In this document: in pieces, positions 9,561 through 22,646 of the stretch
How the letters are laid out: each line of letters starts with the position of its first letter
Numbering within the stretch: the first letter of the stretch is position 1
Source of the DNA: Bretschneidera sinensis
Taxonomy: Eukaryota > Streptophyta > Magnoliopsida > Brassicales > Akaniaceae
Reading direction: 5' to 3'
Assembly (NCBI GenBank): GCA_023935145.1
Contig: CM043698.1
Span: forward strand, 149,607,625 to 149,671,624
DNA length: 64,000 nucleotides
Notes under the pieces: model-generated
The model's database searches: none
Seen by the model: the letters and a program-made list of their open reading frames with translations, nothing else
Told to the model about the DNA's origin: nothing
Program-made: the position numbers and the translations under genes

Positions 9561-11795
9561 TCGATGTTGGTTGATATTGGTACAACCCAATCTTTTGCAT
9601 CCAGTATTCATATAAAGTCTTTTGAAGTATATATTAGTCCTTGGATGCATAATATTTTGTTGAAGTTCCCATTAGAGATAGAGTGATAATCGTACATGTT
9701 TACAAGGGTTATATGATTTATATCAGTTATAGAGAATCTGAAGCTGATTTTGTATCTTTGAATATGATATAATTTCATTTAATTTTGAGAAAGAATTGGT
9801 TGTCAACGTATTACGATTGGATTGTTTGTTCCAAAAAAAATGTAGTGTTCAAGATATGGACATAAGGAGTATAACTTTCAGAGAGAACATAAAAACTCTC
9901 GAACTATCTTATTTTTACTCTGATGACTAGTAGATTGTTGAAGAAAGGATGTGAGGAGTATTTGGTATAAACAATGGACTCTAAAAAGGAAAATTGGAAG
10001 TTAAAATAAATCTTAGTGGTGAAAGAATATTCTAATGTGTTTCGTGATGAGCTGTCTAGGTTGCCTCCCAGCAGGGAGATTTATTTCTTTATTGATGTGA
10101 TATCAGGATCATCACATATGCTTATAACACTCTACAGAGTGACACCCAATAAGTTAAGAAAGTTGAAAGTTCAAGAATTTTTAGATAAACAATTTATCAG
10201 ACCTAATGCATTTGGGGAGCCCCTGTGCTGTTTGTGAAGGAAGAAGATGGAACGATGAGATTGTGTATAGACTACAAATAGTTGAATAAGAACAAATACC
10301 TTTTTCTAAGATAAATAAATTGTTTGAGTAGTTGCAAGGAGTGAGAGTGGTTTTCTAAGATAGGTTATCACCAATTGAGGAGAGAGAATGGAGACGTGCC
10401 TAAGACTGTTTTTAGGACACGTTATGGTTAAAAACTTTTTGTGATGTTATTTGGATTAACAAATATTCTAGAAACATTCATGGACTTGATGAATAGAGTG
10501 TTTAAACTATATCTTAACGAGTTTATGATTATATTTGACTTTCTGATATAATCTAAGAAGGAAGAACAACATGGGAAACATTAGACAGTGTGTTGGAGAT
10601 TCTGAGGAGAGAGAAATTATATGCAAATTTCTCTAAGTGTGAGTGTTGGCTGAATGAAATAACTTTCTTGGAACATGTAATATCGGGAATTGGCATAACA
10701 GTTGATCTACAAAAGGTAAAGACAATGTTAAGTTGGGAGAGACCAACTAATGTGACTGAGATTAGAATCTTCTTAGGGTTAGTTGATTTCTATAAAAGAT
10801 TCTTTCAGAATTTTTCTATTATTGTAATACCGTTGAATAGACTAACCAGAAAAGATGTGAGATTTGTCGATGAGAGAAGTGTGAAAAAAAAATCAATTAC
10901 TAAATGAGAAATTGACTACAGCTCCAGTATTTGTGTTTCCTTTTGGTGATGAAGAATTTGTGGTGTATAGTGATGCTTCACATCAATGATTGGGATATGT
11001 GTAACATAGGAAAGTTGTGGCCCATATTTCTAGGCAATTGAAGAATTCATGATGGAAATTACCCTACTTATAATTTAGAGTTGGCTGCTATAGTATTTAC
11101 TTTAAAAGATCGGAGACATCCTATGTATGGAGCCATTTGTGAGATATTCATTGATCATAAGAGTTTAACATACTTACCTACCCAGAGAGAGTTGAATTTG
11201 AGGCAAAGATGAAGGATGGAGTTGATTAGTAACGATGATTGTACAATTCAGTATCATCTAGAAAATGCGAAAATGATAGCTGATGCATGGAGTAGAAAGT
11301 CTACAAGAAGTTTAACTGCCATTAGGAGTCCTGATGTGAAATTGATAATAGATTTAAGAGAGATAATAATGAAGTTGAATATCAGTGATAGAGGATCATG
11401 GCTAACAAATTTGGTTGTACAGTCATTCATAGTGAAATGTTTTAGAGATGCAAGGTAGAGATGAAGAGATAGAAAAGATTAAGCATTGAGTGCTTACCAA
11501 AAAGCAATATTAGTTCAAAATTTGAAATGAGGGTATTTCGGTATCAGAACATGGATTGTGTTCCCAATGAAGTGGAGATGAGAAATAAGATATTGAGAAA
11601 AGTGCATGATGATATGTATTTGATGCACTCAAATAACAATAAGATGTATAGAGAATTGAGACAGAAATTCTGGTGGTCAGGATTGAAGAAGGATGTAGCT
11701 GAGATCGTGAGGTTGTATGGAGTACATTTGAGCATAATGTCAAATAAAGATGCTAAATTTATATCTTGGTTTTGGAGATAACAGTGATGATATTT
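9561..11795 (+). pseudogene. Gypsy-2 pol remnant (protease, RT, RNase H, integrase N-terminus)
   Basis: Readable islands lie in the usual order. Protease-like sequence occurs near 9570-9650. RT entry is VVKEYSNVFRDELSRLPP (10016-10070) and EFLDKQFIRPNAFG. RT thumb and connection are FSKCECWLNEITFL, VISGIGITVDLQKV and RIFLGLVDFYKRFF (10590-10800). RNase H has APVFVFPFGDEEFVVYSDAS (10921-10980). The integrase zinc-binding part is KILRKVHDDMYL and KFWWSGLKKDVAEIV (11590-11710). It then jumps to SIMSNKDAKFISWFWR, so most of the integrase core is deleted. Many stops and frame changes; no 3' LTR. Dead element. Confidence 0.8.
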
Positions 11796-12313
11796 GGAAA
11801 CATTTTTTTGTCTCTTTTTCATTTTTTTTAAGAAATCATGAAACACATACGTGAGAATGGAAAAATGATATAGTTACATATAAAACTGATTGTATACTAT
11901 ATTCCAACGATAAACGAATTCTCAACTTTTAAAGCCGCATAATGCTTCTTATGTTAGTCTTTATATTTTAAATGAAAATATAAATCGATACTTGCATAAT
12001 AATAATTTAGCATAATTTTGTTTTAAATAATATATCATATATATTATACTAACATATTGGTTAATGTCCTTTCCTTTTTTCCTTCTAATAAAAGGAAAAG
12101 AAAAACAATAATCTGATGATTGTAAGTTGTAAACAAGTACTAAATGCCACAGCCCAAATGAAAGGTTACAAGCCCAAGTGCCCAAGCAATTGTCCTCTGG
12201 ACTTGAGACCGAAAAAATTCTACACACGAAAGTGACGAAACCTTAAACCCTTTCATTTTCACTCTCCAAGCAAACAAAACCAGCAAAGAGCATTCCTTTT
12301 TGATAAATACCAG
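11796..12313 (+). promoter_or_regulatory. Upstream region of the mS35-like gene
   Basis: No coding potential is seen. The first half is AT-rich, ending in poly-T/A stretches; the last 150 bp before the ATG at 12314 become less AT-rich and hold CT-rich 5' UTR-like sequence. No clear TATA box can be assigned. Confidence 0.4.
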
Positions 12314-13040
12314 ATGAGAGGAGCCACGGGGAGAAGATTGCCATACCCAATTGGCTATAACCTTACATCCGTTGCCAAACAGACTCCTTTCTTGATCCAA
12401 TTCTCTTCTCCCTTCTCCTCTTCCTCCGGTTCTGGCCGTGGCCGCGGCAGCGACTTTCCTTCCGGTTCTGGCCATTTTGATTTCACTCGGACGACTCCGG
12501 GTAAGCCCTCAGACTCGGACGAGTCTAAACGCGACTCACCCAATTCGCCGCCTGTTGGACTCGGCCATGGCGGTGGCAGACCAATCCCCGCCGACCCAGT
12601 TCTTCCATCGTTTCATCTATCAGGCCCCCTTCGCCTAGTGCTGGACGTGGCCGAGTCACCGCGGAGTCTATCCCGAGTCAGCCCACCACAGAGTCATCCC
12701 CCGGTTCGGCACCACCTCCGAAAAAACCCATATTTGTTAACAGACAGGAAATCGAGGCTGCCACCGAATCGACTCAATTGAGTGAGGCCAATCTCCCTTC
12801 AAACATACTCTCAGTACTCTCCGGAGCCGGACGGGGGAAACCTACAAAGGAAACAGGCCCCACTCCGCAAATCAAGGAAGAAAACCGGCATTCTCGGCGC
12901 GTGCAGCGGCCCAGAGATGGTGCTGAGGCAGGTAGAACAGGCCCGGCCCGGCCCAGCCCAAATTGAGCAAGGAGGACGCCGTGAAGAAGGCGGTGAGCAT
13001 ACTGTCTCGCGGTGGTGGCGTTGACATTGAAGGTGATGGT

Positions 13041-13100
13041 ACGAGAGGAAGAGGAAGAGGAAGAGGAAGAGGAAGAGGTAGAGGGAGAGGAGAGGGTTTT
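13041..13100 (+). repeat. Arg-Gly coding microrepeat in mS35 exon 1
   Basis: GAGGAAGAGGAAGAG... encodes (RG)n in the mS35 frame. Homologous plant proteins carry a similar RG-rich stretch between the N-terminal region and the conserved domain. The reverse strand gives a long Ser/Pro-rich frame by chance. Confidence 0.8.
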
Positions 13101-14046
13101 AGGAGAGGTAATAGAGACGATAGGAGAGGAGGGAAGGACTCGGAGGAGGGATACGGGGCTGGGCTGTATTTGGGTGACAATGCTGATGGAGAGAAGTTGG
13201 CTAAGAGAGTTGGACCTGAGATTATGAGCAAGCTGATTGAAGGTTTTGAGTAGATGAGTGACAGAGTGTTGCCTTCTCCACTGGAGGATGCTTATTTGGA
13301 TGCATTGCATACCAACTTGTTGGTAGGTTTTCCCATTTTTTTCTTTCTTGTTGAAGTTAGTAGTTTAGTGATTCATTTCATCATTTGTTTGCTTGGTAGT
13401 TGAGAAAATGTAGGATTTGATGGTAATTGAAACTTCAGTTCTTAGATAGTTGAATTCCATTAGGCAACATGAAAAACCAGGACCTTTGCTGCTCAACTTG
13501 TAGGTGATACTATTTGGTTTGAAACAAAAAAGAATCCCACAATTTGGATAAGCCTTTGAATTTTGATAGGTTGTTTAAATAATTCTCTGTCGTTGCATAA
13601 AATTTGTAGTGTTGGATTGGCATTGCAAATTTGATTCTTACACTATAAACTGAGAAGATGAAAGTTTGTGAACAAAAAGACATCAAATCCAAGTTTGCTT
13701 GGACTGAACCTGAACTTATTAGATCCATTTGCTTAATTGATTATCAGGGAAGGTTTTCAATTAGGATATAGTTGATACTATACGAAGTGGACAATTGACA
13801 ACCAAATTAGGTGGGCTTTACAGCATATAGGACTTAGGAGATTTGGTTGATGTGTATGTATTGAGTGGCCTTTATTTTTTTTTTTCCGTGTTGCAGATAG
13901 AGTGTGAGTCAGAGTAATTGATGGAGGAGTTTGGTACAAACCCAGATATCGACGAGAAACCACCTATTCCGCTTCGGGATGTTCTTAAGAAGATGAAGCC
14001 ATTCTTGATGGCATATGAAGGAATTCAAAGTCATGAAGAATGGGAG

Positions 14047-17000
14047 GTACACCCTATTTTTATTGGATTATGATTAATTTGTTTTATTTTTTATATGGTC
14101 GAAATCATCTCTATTTTTTAAAATAATTTGTGAGGTGAGCTTCCCATACAAATAATATTCTATCATCGGGTGCTGAGCTTCCGAAAAGATACTGTTAGTC
14201 TTTTTAATGCTAAAGATAACTTTTGATTCAGTTTGAGCGTCGATATAATGCTAAGGAAGCATATTATTCTGCAGTTTAATCATTTTGTCTAACACTGTTG
14301 AAGCTTAGCTTGCTCGATTGACTGTAATGACTAGAAACTAGCTTAGTTGATGTAGGTTTTACTAGTATATTCTTTTGGTGTTTTCGATTAATGTAAGTAT
14401 ATTATCTCATTGAATGTGACCCTTAAAGCCATCAATATGGGATGAAATTAGCTCATATATGACTTTGAATTGCGCATGTTGTACTACTCCTTTACCTCAG
14501 TTAATTAATGGAGAGGCAAGTTCTGCTTGCGATTTATGGCTGTTGGCAGATCACAAGTCATTAATAAGGTATTCAAAGAGGTTCTTAGTGATGGTTAATT
14601 GTGTTTTATTACCATCAGCTAAATCATTGTTTTGTCACACAAAAGCTCGTGTTCCATGGGCATATTGTTTAATTTTTATCTGCTGATGCTTGTCATTAAC
14701 TCCTGGAATGATCAGCAATTCTGATTCTTCGGTCTTTGTGAGTACTTTAATTGATAAAATAAACTTTTAGAAGAGAGGAAAACTAAAAGAAAATCTTACA
14801 AAGGGAAAATTTTACCTTTCCTTGGTTGTACAATTGATAGTCATATGTGCCTGCTTAGAAAGGTATTTGTGGTTCAAGAATTACCATGGGCTTGACATTT
14901 CATCAACACTTAACTAGTTTCCCAATTTGGGAAATTCGCTTATGGTTGCTTGATTCTTTAGGATAATCTTCTTTGCGGTACAATTGCTTTTACTCTTTGT
15001 CACTGATTAGATAAAAGTTTCTTTAAGTATCATCTGACGATTCTTTCCTTGACATATTCAGCGTAATGCTACTTACCAAAATAAAATAAAAACAGTGTAA
15101 TGCTCTGTCTTGGAATCCAAACCTATTAAGTGAGAGTTTCACTTTCTCATTCATTTTGTGGTGCATGTAGCTGTGGTTCAAGTGATATCTTGCAGTGGTG
15201 GCAAGAGTGAGGTTTAATGATTATGAAGAAATTAAATACGGAGTACATGTAAAAATTGTCAAAGTGAATGTTGTGGTAGTGGAGTGGGTGTTAGTGAAAC
15301 TGAGAAGTGAGTGGACATTCTCCTTTCAGAGGTAAAAGGTTTTGTGTGTTATTTTGCTCTTCTCTTTTTCTTTTGGGAGGGAAATCAGTTACTTTAAACT
15401 AAGCCATTTTAGAGGAAGTAAAACCTGTCAGAAGGATTAAGTTGGTGGAGATGGTTTGTTAGGAGGGTTTCCCTTTGTGGACGGCATGGTTTTGAGGAGT
15501 TATTGTTTTATACGTCAATGGGCTAATAAAAGACCTTTGCCAAGAGCAATGCCAATCGTCGGAAAGAACATTTATAGTGTGTTTGTGATGAATGGAGTGA
15601 GGCATTAGACTAGGATAGTTTTGAAACACCAAATCTTGTCAGTGAAAATGAAATTGTTGGAAGTCTAGACCAAGGTACAAGAAAGTGAACATCATGCAAG
15701 ATTATAGGATAAAGTATTTTCCTGTGTGTGCATCTATGTTACATGGACTCGTATGGGTGTCGGACATGGGTCCAGAAGTCAGATATGTGCAGTTGTCAAT
15801 CTTTGGACTCAGGGACACGGGTACATGTAAAAATATTTTAAATAAAGAACAATATCTAAATTCAAGGAGTTATAATGGCTGTTTTGCAAATTTTCAGTGG
15901 TTTATAAGATGCAGCCCGCTAGCAACCCTAAATGCAGAGAAAAACACCACCTCCAACTTCTGTTTCTTCTCCAACAACCCAAAATTGCAACTTGTCAAAC
16001 AACCTAAATTCCTTGAACCAAAATATTGTCGAGTCCAAGCCGTATCTCGTATCTCGTATCCACGTTGGTGTCGTGTCAACACGTATAATCCATGGTGAAT
16101 TGCCGAGTCAATGTAACAGAGACATGCATGCACATTCGTGAAGTGGTTGCTCTGGATACCACTTCATACAAAATTTGCTGAAGGATACCTTTTCCAAGAC
16201 TTTTCCAAGATCCCACTTTGTTGAACTGCGACCTCCTAACAACCCTTTTGCGTGTGGACACAGGTGTATATGCCCGTTTGTGTGTGTATCTATCCATCAC
16301 ATATAAGACTAAAAGGAAATATGTGACCTTAAAGGGAAAAGGTTAAGAAAAACATTTTTAATGTTCTTATATCCTATTGTTGAAATAAAATACATTAATC
16401 ACAAGCTTGATGCTTGATGCTTGATTTATTTATTATCACAACAAGGGATAAGTGTTTGCTGCATGAATTAAAGTGAAGTTATAAATTCTTTCACATTCAA
16501 ATTGCATAACTTGCTATGACTTCTTTTTATATTGTGCAATGTGAAAGATCCATGGTTTGTCTGTAAGAGGGCAAAAAATAAAAATAAAAGGCAATTGACT
16601 AGAAGACCTTACAGAAGTACGTTTAACCATTTGTTCCTTGTATTGTTCTTTCCAATCTTTTATGATGATATACATTAGCTTGTTGAACTCAAGAGAGTGA
16701 TGGTCCATTTTGATCAGATTTCAACATGTTCTCTCTAGTCCTTCCATTGATGCCTGTATCACTGAAGTTGTGTGCTTTTTGTGCGTTTTCTACTCCTGAG
16801 AACCTGGCTTCATAATCTGTTTATATTGTATATATCAAATCCCAAAACAATGGTATAATCAACAAACTTAAGTGGGAAGCACACATATCTTTATTACTTC
16901 CTTGTATGGTCCTTGCAGTGCCTGAGATGGGCGCCTTTGGCCGAGGCACAAGCCACATAAAAGGCGTGCCTGGTACATGTTACGGGATGAAGGAAGAAGT

Positions 17001-17639
17001 AAATTACCCTTGTTTATTATGAGTTTTTGTTTAAAAACCCATTCTATAAGTATTTTCGCCCTTGTCTGTCCTCATATAGAACATACCCAAGGCCTTTTCA
17101 TCTTTCTCTTTTAGTTTTAATTGGGTTTTGTTTTCTGTCTCAGGTCTCAACGAAGAAGACAATGAACAGTCTTTTCTTTTGTTTTCTATTTTTTTACTCG
17201 TCACTCAATCTTTAGAGTTTAGACTAATGGGTTATGGGTTATTAAGCATGGATTTATGGTTATTGGGTAATTGGTATTTGATTATTATATAATATAAAAT
17301 GAATATTTTCATTTCTTATTTGCTAGTTGATGGGGTACAAAAGAATATGGGGGCAAATTTGTAATTGTAATCATGAAAGAATTATATTTTGGTAGGAGAT
17401 TTAGCACCGAGTATTTGATTAGGATTTAATTTTTTGGAATAGGAATAGGACATAATATTTTATTAGTAGTATTGAATTTCTTTATTTACAGTATTGGATT
17501 AGGGCTAAGATTCTTAAAGATCTCTGTATAAGAGATCCTTATGCTAATTTTCAGGTAGCTTTGAATGAATAAAAATTATTGATATTGAGTATCGATTTCT
17601 TCTTAACCTTCAAGGTAGTTTGGCTTCGTTTCCAATAGT
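14047..17639 (+). other. mS35 intron 2, first part
   Basis: No supported gene. It is typical AT-rich intron sequence with short frames that match nothing I recognise. The patch at 16915-16975 (GGCGCC, AGGCACAAG, AAGGCGTGCC) resembles the GC-rich ends of hAT-like elements but has no defined borders. Confidence 0.6.
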
Positions 17640-18390
17640 CTCTTCCAATCCCCAGAGTAGCTTGTCTCTCTTCCAATCCCCAGGGTAGCCTGGCCCTCTT
17701 CCAGTCCCCACGGTAGTCTGGCTCTCTTCCAATCCCTACGGTAGCCTGGCTCTCTTCTAATCCCCAAGGTAGCCAGGGTAGCTTGGCTCTCTTCCAATCC
17801 CCAGGGTAGCTTGGCTCTCTTCCAATCCTCAGGGTAGCCGGGCTCTCTTCCAGTCCCCTGGGTAGCCCGGCTCTCTTCCAGTCCCCCCAGGGTAGCCTGG
17901 CTCTCTTCCAGTCCCTAGGGTAGCCTGGCTCTCGTTCAGTTCCCAAGGTAGTCAGACTCTCGTCCAGTCCCCAGGGTAGCCGGGCTCTCTTCCAGTACCC
18001 AACGTAGTCGGGCTCTCTTCCAGTCCCTAGCGTTGCCCGGGTCTCTTCTAATCCCCAGGGTAGCCCGGCTCTCTTCCAATCCCCAGGGTAGCCTGGCTCT
18101 CTTCCAATCCCCATGGCAACTCGGCTCTCTTCCAATCCCCATGGAAGCCCGACTCTCTTCCAATCCCCAGTTTATTGGCTCTTTTCCAATCCCCGGTGTA
18201 CTGGCTCTTTTCCAATCCCCGGTGTACTGGCTCTTTTCCAATCCCTATTAGTCTAGCTCTTTTCTAATCCCCAGGGTAGCCTGGCTCTCTTCCAATCCCC
18301 AAGGTAGGCTGGCTTTCTTCCAATAGCTTGGCTTTCTTCCAATCCCCATGGTAGCCTCCCTCTCTTCCAATCCCCAGGGTAGCCTGGTTT
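17640..18390. repeat. 28-bp minisatellite (about 26 units)
   Basis: A tandem array of a 28-bp unit with consensus CCCAGGGTAGCCTGGCTCTC plus TTCCAATC. Units differ by point changes. A few are shortened to 26 bp (18170-18245), and one or two carry insertions (near 17765 and 18320). It lies in intron 2 of the mS35 pseudogene, directly upstream of a LINE fragment. The reverse consensus lacks stops in all frames, creating long artificial reading frames. Confidence 0.95.
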
Positions 18391-18479
18391 CTATTTCTTC
18401 ATCTCTTCTTTTCTATCATGTCCTACATCACTAGTAGAACACTTTATTCTATATTAGTATTACTATTAGTGGTAATGCA

Positions 18480-19829
18480 GTGCCACTTATTTTACCCGCT
18501 ACTACCCAAGAAATCCCCAAAATCTTGTACCCGCTACTACCCAAGAAATCCCCAAAATCTTATCGGACATCTCCCACAAGCTTCTGGCCAACGGGCATTC
18601 CAATAAAAGATGGAAACCGAACTCGTTACATCTCTTTTAAATAAAGCATCTATTAACAAAAACTCTCCCCCTTCTTTGCAAATTATCAATGGTAAGAATT
18701 TTCTCCCAATAAGCTTCCCAAACAAAAAAACTTTCTTAGGAGCATAGGAGCACCAAATTGCTTTTCACGGGAAATTAGGAGATGCAACCGATTGATCCCC
18801 ATTAGACAAAATCTTATAGAAACACTTCACCTCAAAACCCCTTTACGGATTAGGACCCCATCTAGCCATGTCTTCTCATCTCCCATCCATTCTAACATTG
18901 TATAAAGTCTCAAGAAATCTAACAATCACCCCAACTTCCCAATCATGGACATTACGAATGAGTGGCACATCCCAAAAAACCCTATCAAAAGTGAAGGTAA
19001 AAAGCTAATAAGAGCGTATGTGGTCCTCACAATATTACAAACTTCCGAAAATTGATCTTTTAAAGGGTTGTTCCTAAACCAAATATCATACCAAAGCCAG
19101 GTTCTCTCACCATTGCTAATAAGAGCATATTGGTCCTCACAATATCAAAAACTTCCGGAAATTAATCTTTTAAAGGGGTGTTCCCAAACCAAATATCATG
19201 GTTCTCTCACCATTGCCAACCAAAATCGAAAAATAAGGAATAAAAGCCTCCCACTCTCTCCAAATCCATTTCCAAACTCCCATCCTGTAAGCCTCGCTCA
19301 CCTCTTTGGACATCCAACCATTAGTGTCTAGCCCATACGTAGCAATCACTACTTTTCTCCAAAGATGATCCCTCGCCACTAGAAACCTCCATAACCAATT
19401 TTCCAAGAAGTGCTTTATTAAATAAGGAAAGAGATTATCCCTCTTTCTCCAAAGGTTATTTAACCACCTCAATCTCACCAAATGATACTTAACATCCACT
19501 TCGGTGTTACCCCAAAGAAATCTTTTTTGAATCCTCTCTAACCGATTAGTCACCGAAGATGGAATAGGGAAAAAAGACTTGAAGTAGATAGGAAGGTTAG
19601 AAAGAGTGCTCTTAATAAGAGTAAGCCTCCTCCAAGGTAGTGATTCTTTCATCAGGCCAATCTTTTCTCGAACTTTTCTACAATCGGATTCCAAACACAA
19701 TTTTTCTTTAAGTTTAGCTCCAAGAGGGAGGCCAAGGGAAGTAATAGAAAGTGATCCCGCTTTGCAACCCAACAAGTTTGCAAGAAAACGACTATTAATA
19801 TCTTCTCCAAGCGGAATTATGATATACAT
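18480..19829 (-). mobile_element. LINE (L1-type non-LTR) reverse transcriptase, 3' part
   Basis: The reverse-strand frame 19829-19170 has plant LINE RT C-terminal motifs: LGLPLGAKLKEKL, LPWRRLTLIKSTLSNLPIYF, LERIQKRFLWG and FSILVGNGERTMIFG. Further down, 18725-18537 reads the zinc-binding RT tail (FGKLIGRKFLPLI, ending near WPEACGRCPIRFW). Endonuclease and the RT catalytic core are missing, and shifts and stops separate the pieces. A 31-bp duplication (ACCCGCTACTACCCAAG... at 18498 and 18529) sits near its 3' end. Dead insertion in intron 2 of the mS35 pseudogene. Confidence 0.85.
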
Positions 19830-20160
19830 TTTTTCGATAAGCAGGAAATTTATTAAAAAGCAAAAAGAGGGTGCACCACAAAGCCAAAGTCTATCTACAA
19901 TAGAGGAAATCTACAAAATCTAAGAGATTATTATTATTTACAAAGAAATTTCCTCTGATAAAAAAATTAAGCGAATTGAACCAGCTATCTCTTATAGATG
20001 CAATCGAACTTTCAAAACCTTCGAAGGCCTCCTCTCTCTCCACACTATCCACCGAATCGAGTGTGGAATTCAAACTAAAGCCTTTTTGGCCTTCTTGGAA
20101 GCCCTTACATCGCTTCAAGCCTAAACTTCATCTCTCAGGACCTGCAATCACTCAAAAGAC
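19830..20160 (-). mobile_element. LINE-type tail fragment
   Basis: Resembles 26700-27080, sharing the order of a T/A-rich start, GTGCA near the edge, CTATCTA..ATAG, and TTTACAAA.AATTTC. This suggests two diverged copies of a LINE 3' region in reverse orientation. No coding content seen. Confidence 0.5.
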
Positions 20161-20163
20161 CCG

Positions 20164-21525
20164 CACAATTCTATATGCCAATTCTCACAAGCTTCTAGCA
20201 AAAGACACATATATGATAGACATAATATATTATTGTTTTAGTGTTTTATTCTATACTAAAATAGATTATTGATTTCGATAAACAAAAAGATAAGTTAACT
20301 ATTAGTTAATTGATTTTGTATTTTAACAAAAATAAAAAAGTAAATATACAATTGAATTTAATTTAGTATATATGGTTTTAACTTATCAAAACAAATATTT
20401 ACGGCATTAATGTTTACGTTAGTATGTGTTTGCATTAAAGTAATGGTGATAAGTTGTTGACATATTGAAAATCTATGATATTTCTTAATATAGTTTATGT
20501 TATATGAGTTATAACCATTTTATACACATTTTTTCGTAAATGTGCGCCTTACCTTTGTCAGAGGCGCGCCTGCGCCTTGTGTCTAGGCTCCAGATAACAA
20601 CTATGTGTGTGTGTGCGTGTGTTGTGTGTAAATGCTAAATATTTTTGAAAAATGATAGTATGTATCTTGGAAAGGAAATGAATATACTATCTTTTTTTAT
20701 CTTTCTCACTTTCTTAGGAAGCCGTCAATGAAGTAATGGAAAGAGTACCCCTGCTGAAAGAGATTTGTTGATCACTACAGTGGACCAGATAGGGTAACTG
20801 CAAAGCAACAACAAGAGGAGTTAGAAAGAGTCGCAAAAACAATCCCCGAGACTGCACCTGCTTCTGTAAAGCGGTTTGCTAATCGTGCGGTTTTTTCTCT
20901 TCAGGTTAGTATTAGACCCTCATCGTCTTTCATTCATGTTTAGTTGATTTGAGTTGCATTCTATCATACTTATTCAGGGAAATACTTTGCTATTGACCAT
21001 CATGTTTGATGCATGGAAAATGTGGCTATGCTGTGTCAAAATTGTATCATTGGTTGCTCAAGAGACAATAGTCAGCACAATTATCATCTTTTATATAAGC
21101 TAGGGCTCAAATTTGTGGACATATATGAAAGTGAATTCATCTAGTAAACGCTTAGACATTTTTAGACAACTGCATTCTGAGCCATGGGATATCCAGCATT
21201 GGAATTAGTTAAAATGGCTTGTTTCATCCAAATCTCAACTACTTGGGTTTTTCTCAATTTTTAATTGAATATATTGTCTAGAGGAAAACAAAAATAAGAA
21301 GAAATGGCAGGCGTATAAAGGTGCTCAAAAAACATGTCACAGTGGTCAGTGCTTGAAAGCAGGTGTTTTTACCATTTCTCCCTCTTCTTGATTTTGCTAA
21401 AGTTTCTATGTATTTCATCTGAAAGAGTGAAAGACTACTTGTGCGTTAAAACTTAAAAAGAATTAGAATTATAAAGTGAAATTTTAGCTAGAAATACTAA
21501 GAATATTAATAATTTAAGTAAAACA
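20164..21525 (+). repeat. Segmental duplication, copy A (mS35 intron 2 end, exon 3, intron 3 start)
   Basis: Matches 47402-48664 at high identity, including the intron, exon 3 of mS35 and part of intron 3. Copy B lacks 68 bp spanning the exon 3 end and splice donor. Confidence 0.9.
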
Positions 21526-22646
21526 TTGGAACTGAAGGTAAAAAAATTTGGCCAAGAATACTGTAAATTACTCTAGTTTTATTTTTTAAATATACTCACT
21601 ACCCAATGAGAAGAAAAGTTGGCTAGTTAAATATTAAACCCAACAGAGCATGCCCGCCCTTACACATTTCTTTTAACTTTGATATTAACTAATATCCATA
21701 AAACGTTTTCTATTAAAATTACTTATCAAAAAAAAGTTTTCTATTAAAAATAATTTAATGATTTACTATGAAAATCGATTGAATATTGAATGAAAGCTTC
21801 TTGAGAGTTGATATTACAAAATATCATACAAGTGAAGAGGATTTTTAAGTTTAACTTTCACCATTCACAAGTGAAAAAATCTTATATCCATTTGAAAAAC
21901 AAAACAGGAATATTATATCTATTACCAATCCAAAAAACCAAGAATCTTATGTCAGTTGGAAAAGGAAAAGGAAAGAAGAAACACCTATTCTTATTCATGT
22001 GGATTATATATATATTTTTTCTCATTAGTTACATGAAGCAATAGGGGTACCTCTGGAGGTTTGAGACTTCGGTTTGAAAATTTTCTTCTCTTTTTCAATT
22101 AACTCATCATCGTTTAAAGAAAGTTATACTTGTATTTATTTTGGAAAAGGGTAGATGGTGATAATGATACTGTTTTGGTGCTTCCATGTTAATTTCAGTG
22201 GCTGCTAGAATTTATTGGGTCGTGCAGTATGCGTAACCTTTCATTATCCTTTTTTCTCTAAGACTGAAGCTTTTTATCTGTGTTCTCATACTTGATTTTA
22301 TGTTACTACATATTCTTCTTGTATTGCTCCGCTTCTTCAATAAAATTATATTTCTATTAACTTGTAAGTAAGTGGATGCTCCGTGTGCAAAAATTTAATG
22401 CGCAATCATTATGTACATATAACATGTTTAAAATGATATTCATGAGAAAATTCTTTCCCAACATTCAGGATGAGTGCGAGCCTGGGTATTCTGAGCCCTC
22501 CCCATCTTTTTGCTCATTGTATTCTTAATATATAATTACTAAACTTTTAGAATTTGCCACAGGGTCAAGCTTTTCCAACAGCATTTACACATTCAAAATA
22601 GCATGCCAAGAAGGTTTATTAACTCTTTCCAAATTTTACAATGCAG
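21526..22646 (+). other. mS35 intron 3, remainder
   Basis: AT-rich non-coding sequence up to the acceptor at 22645-22646. No element recognised. This part is deleted in the second copy of the locus. Confidence 0.6.

Noticed and set aside
12774..13310. Reverse-strand frame of 178 codons, Ser/Pro-rich
   Set aside because: Shadow of mS35 exon 1 and its RG-coding repeat; it has no independent motif.
14459..16300. Several frames of 60-137 codons in mS35 intron 2
   Set aside because: No recognisable domain and no splice or codon signal; expected by chance in 3.6 kb.
17551..18241. Long reverse-strand frames (up to 194 codons) with a repeated REPGYPGDWK-like pattern
   Set aside because: They are read from the 28-bp minisatellite, which is open in every reverse frame; there is no start context, flanking gene structure or frame preference.
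17640..18390. Regularly spaced repeats that could suggest a CRISPR array
   Set aside because: The 28-bp units abut with no spacers, and the DNA is from a plant nucleus.
20540..20600. GC-rich AGGCGCGCCTGCGCC motif as a hAT terminus
   Set aside because: No partner end or 8-bp duplication could be found, and the duplicate at 47785-47835 gives no borders either.
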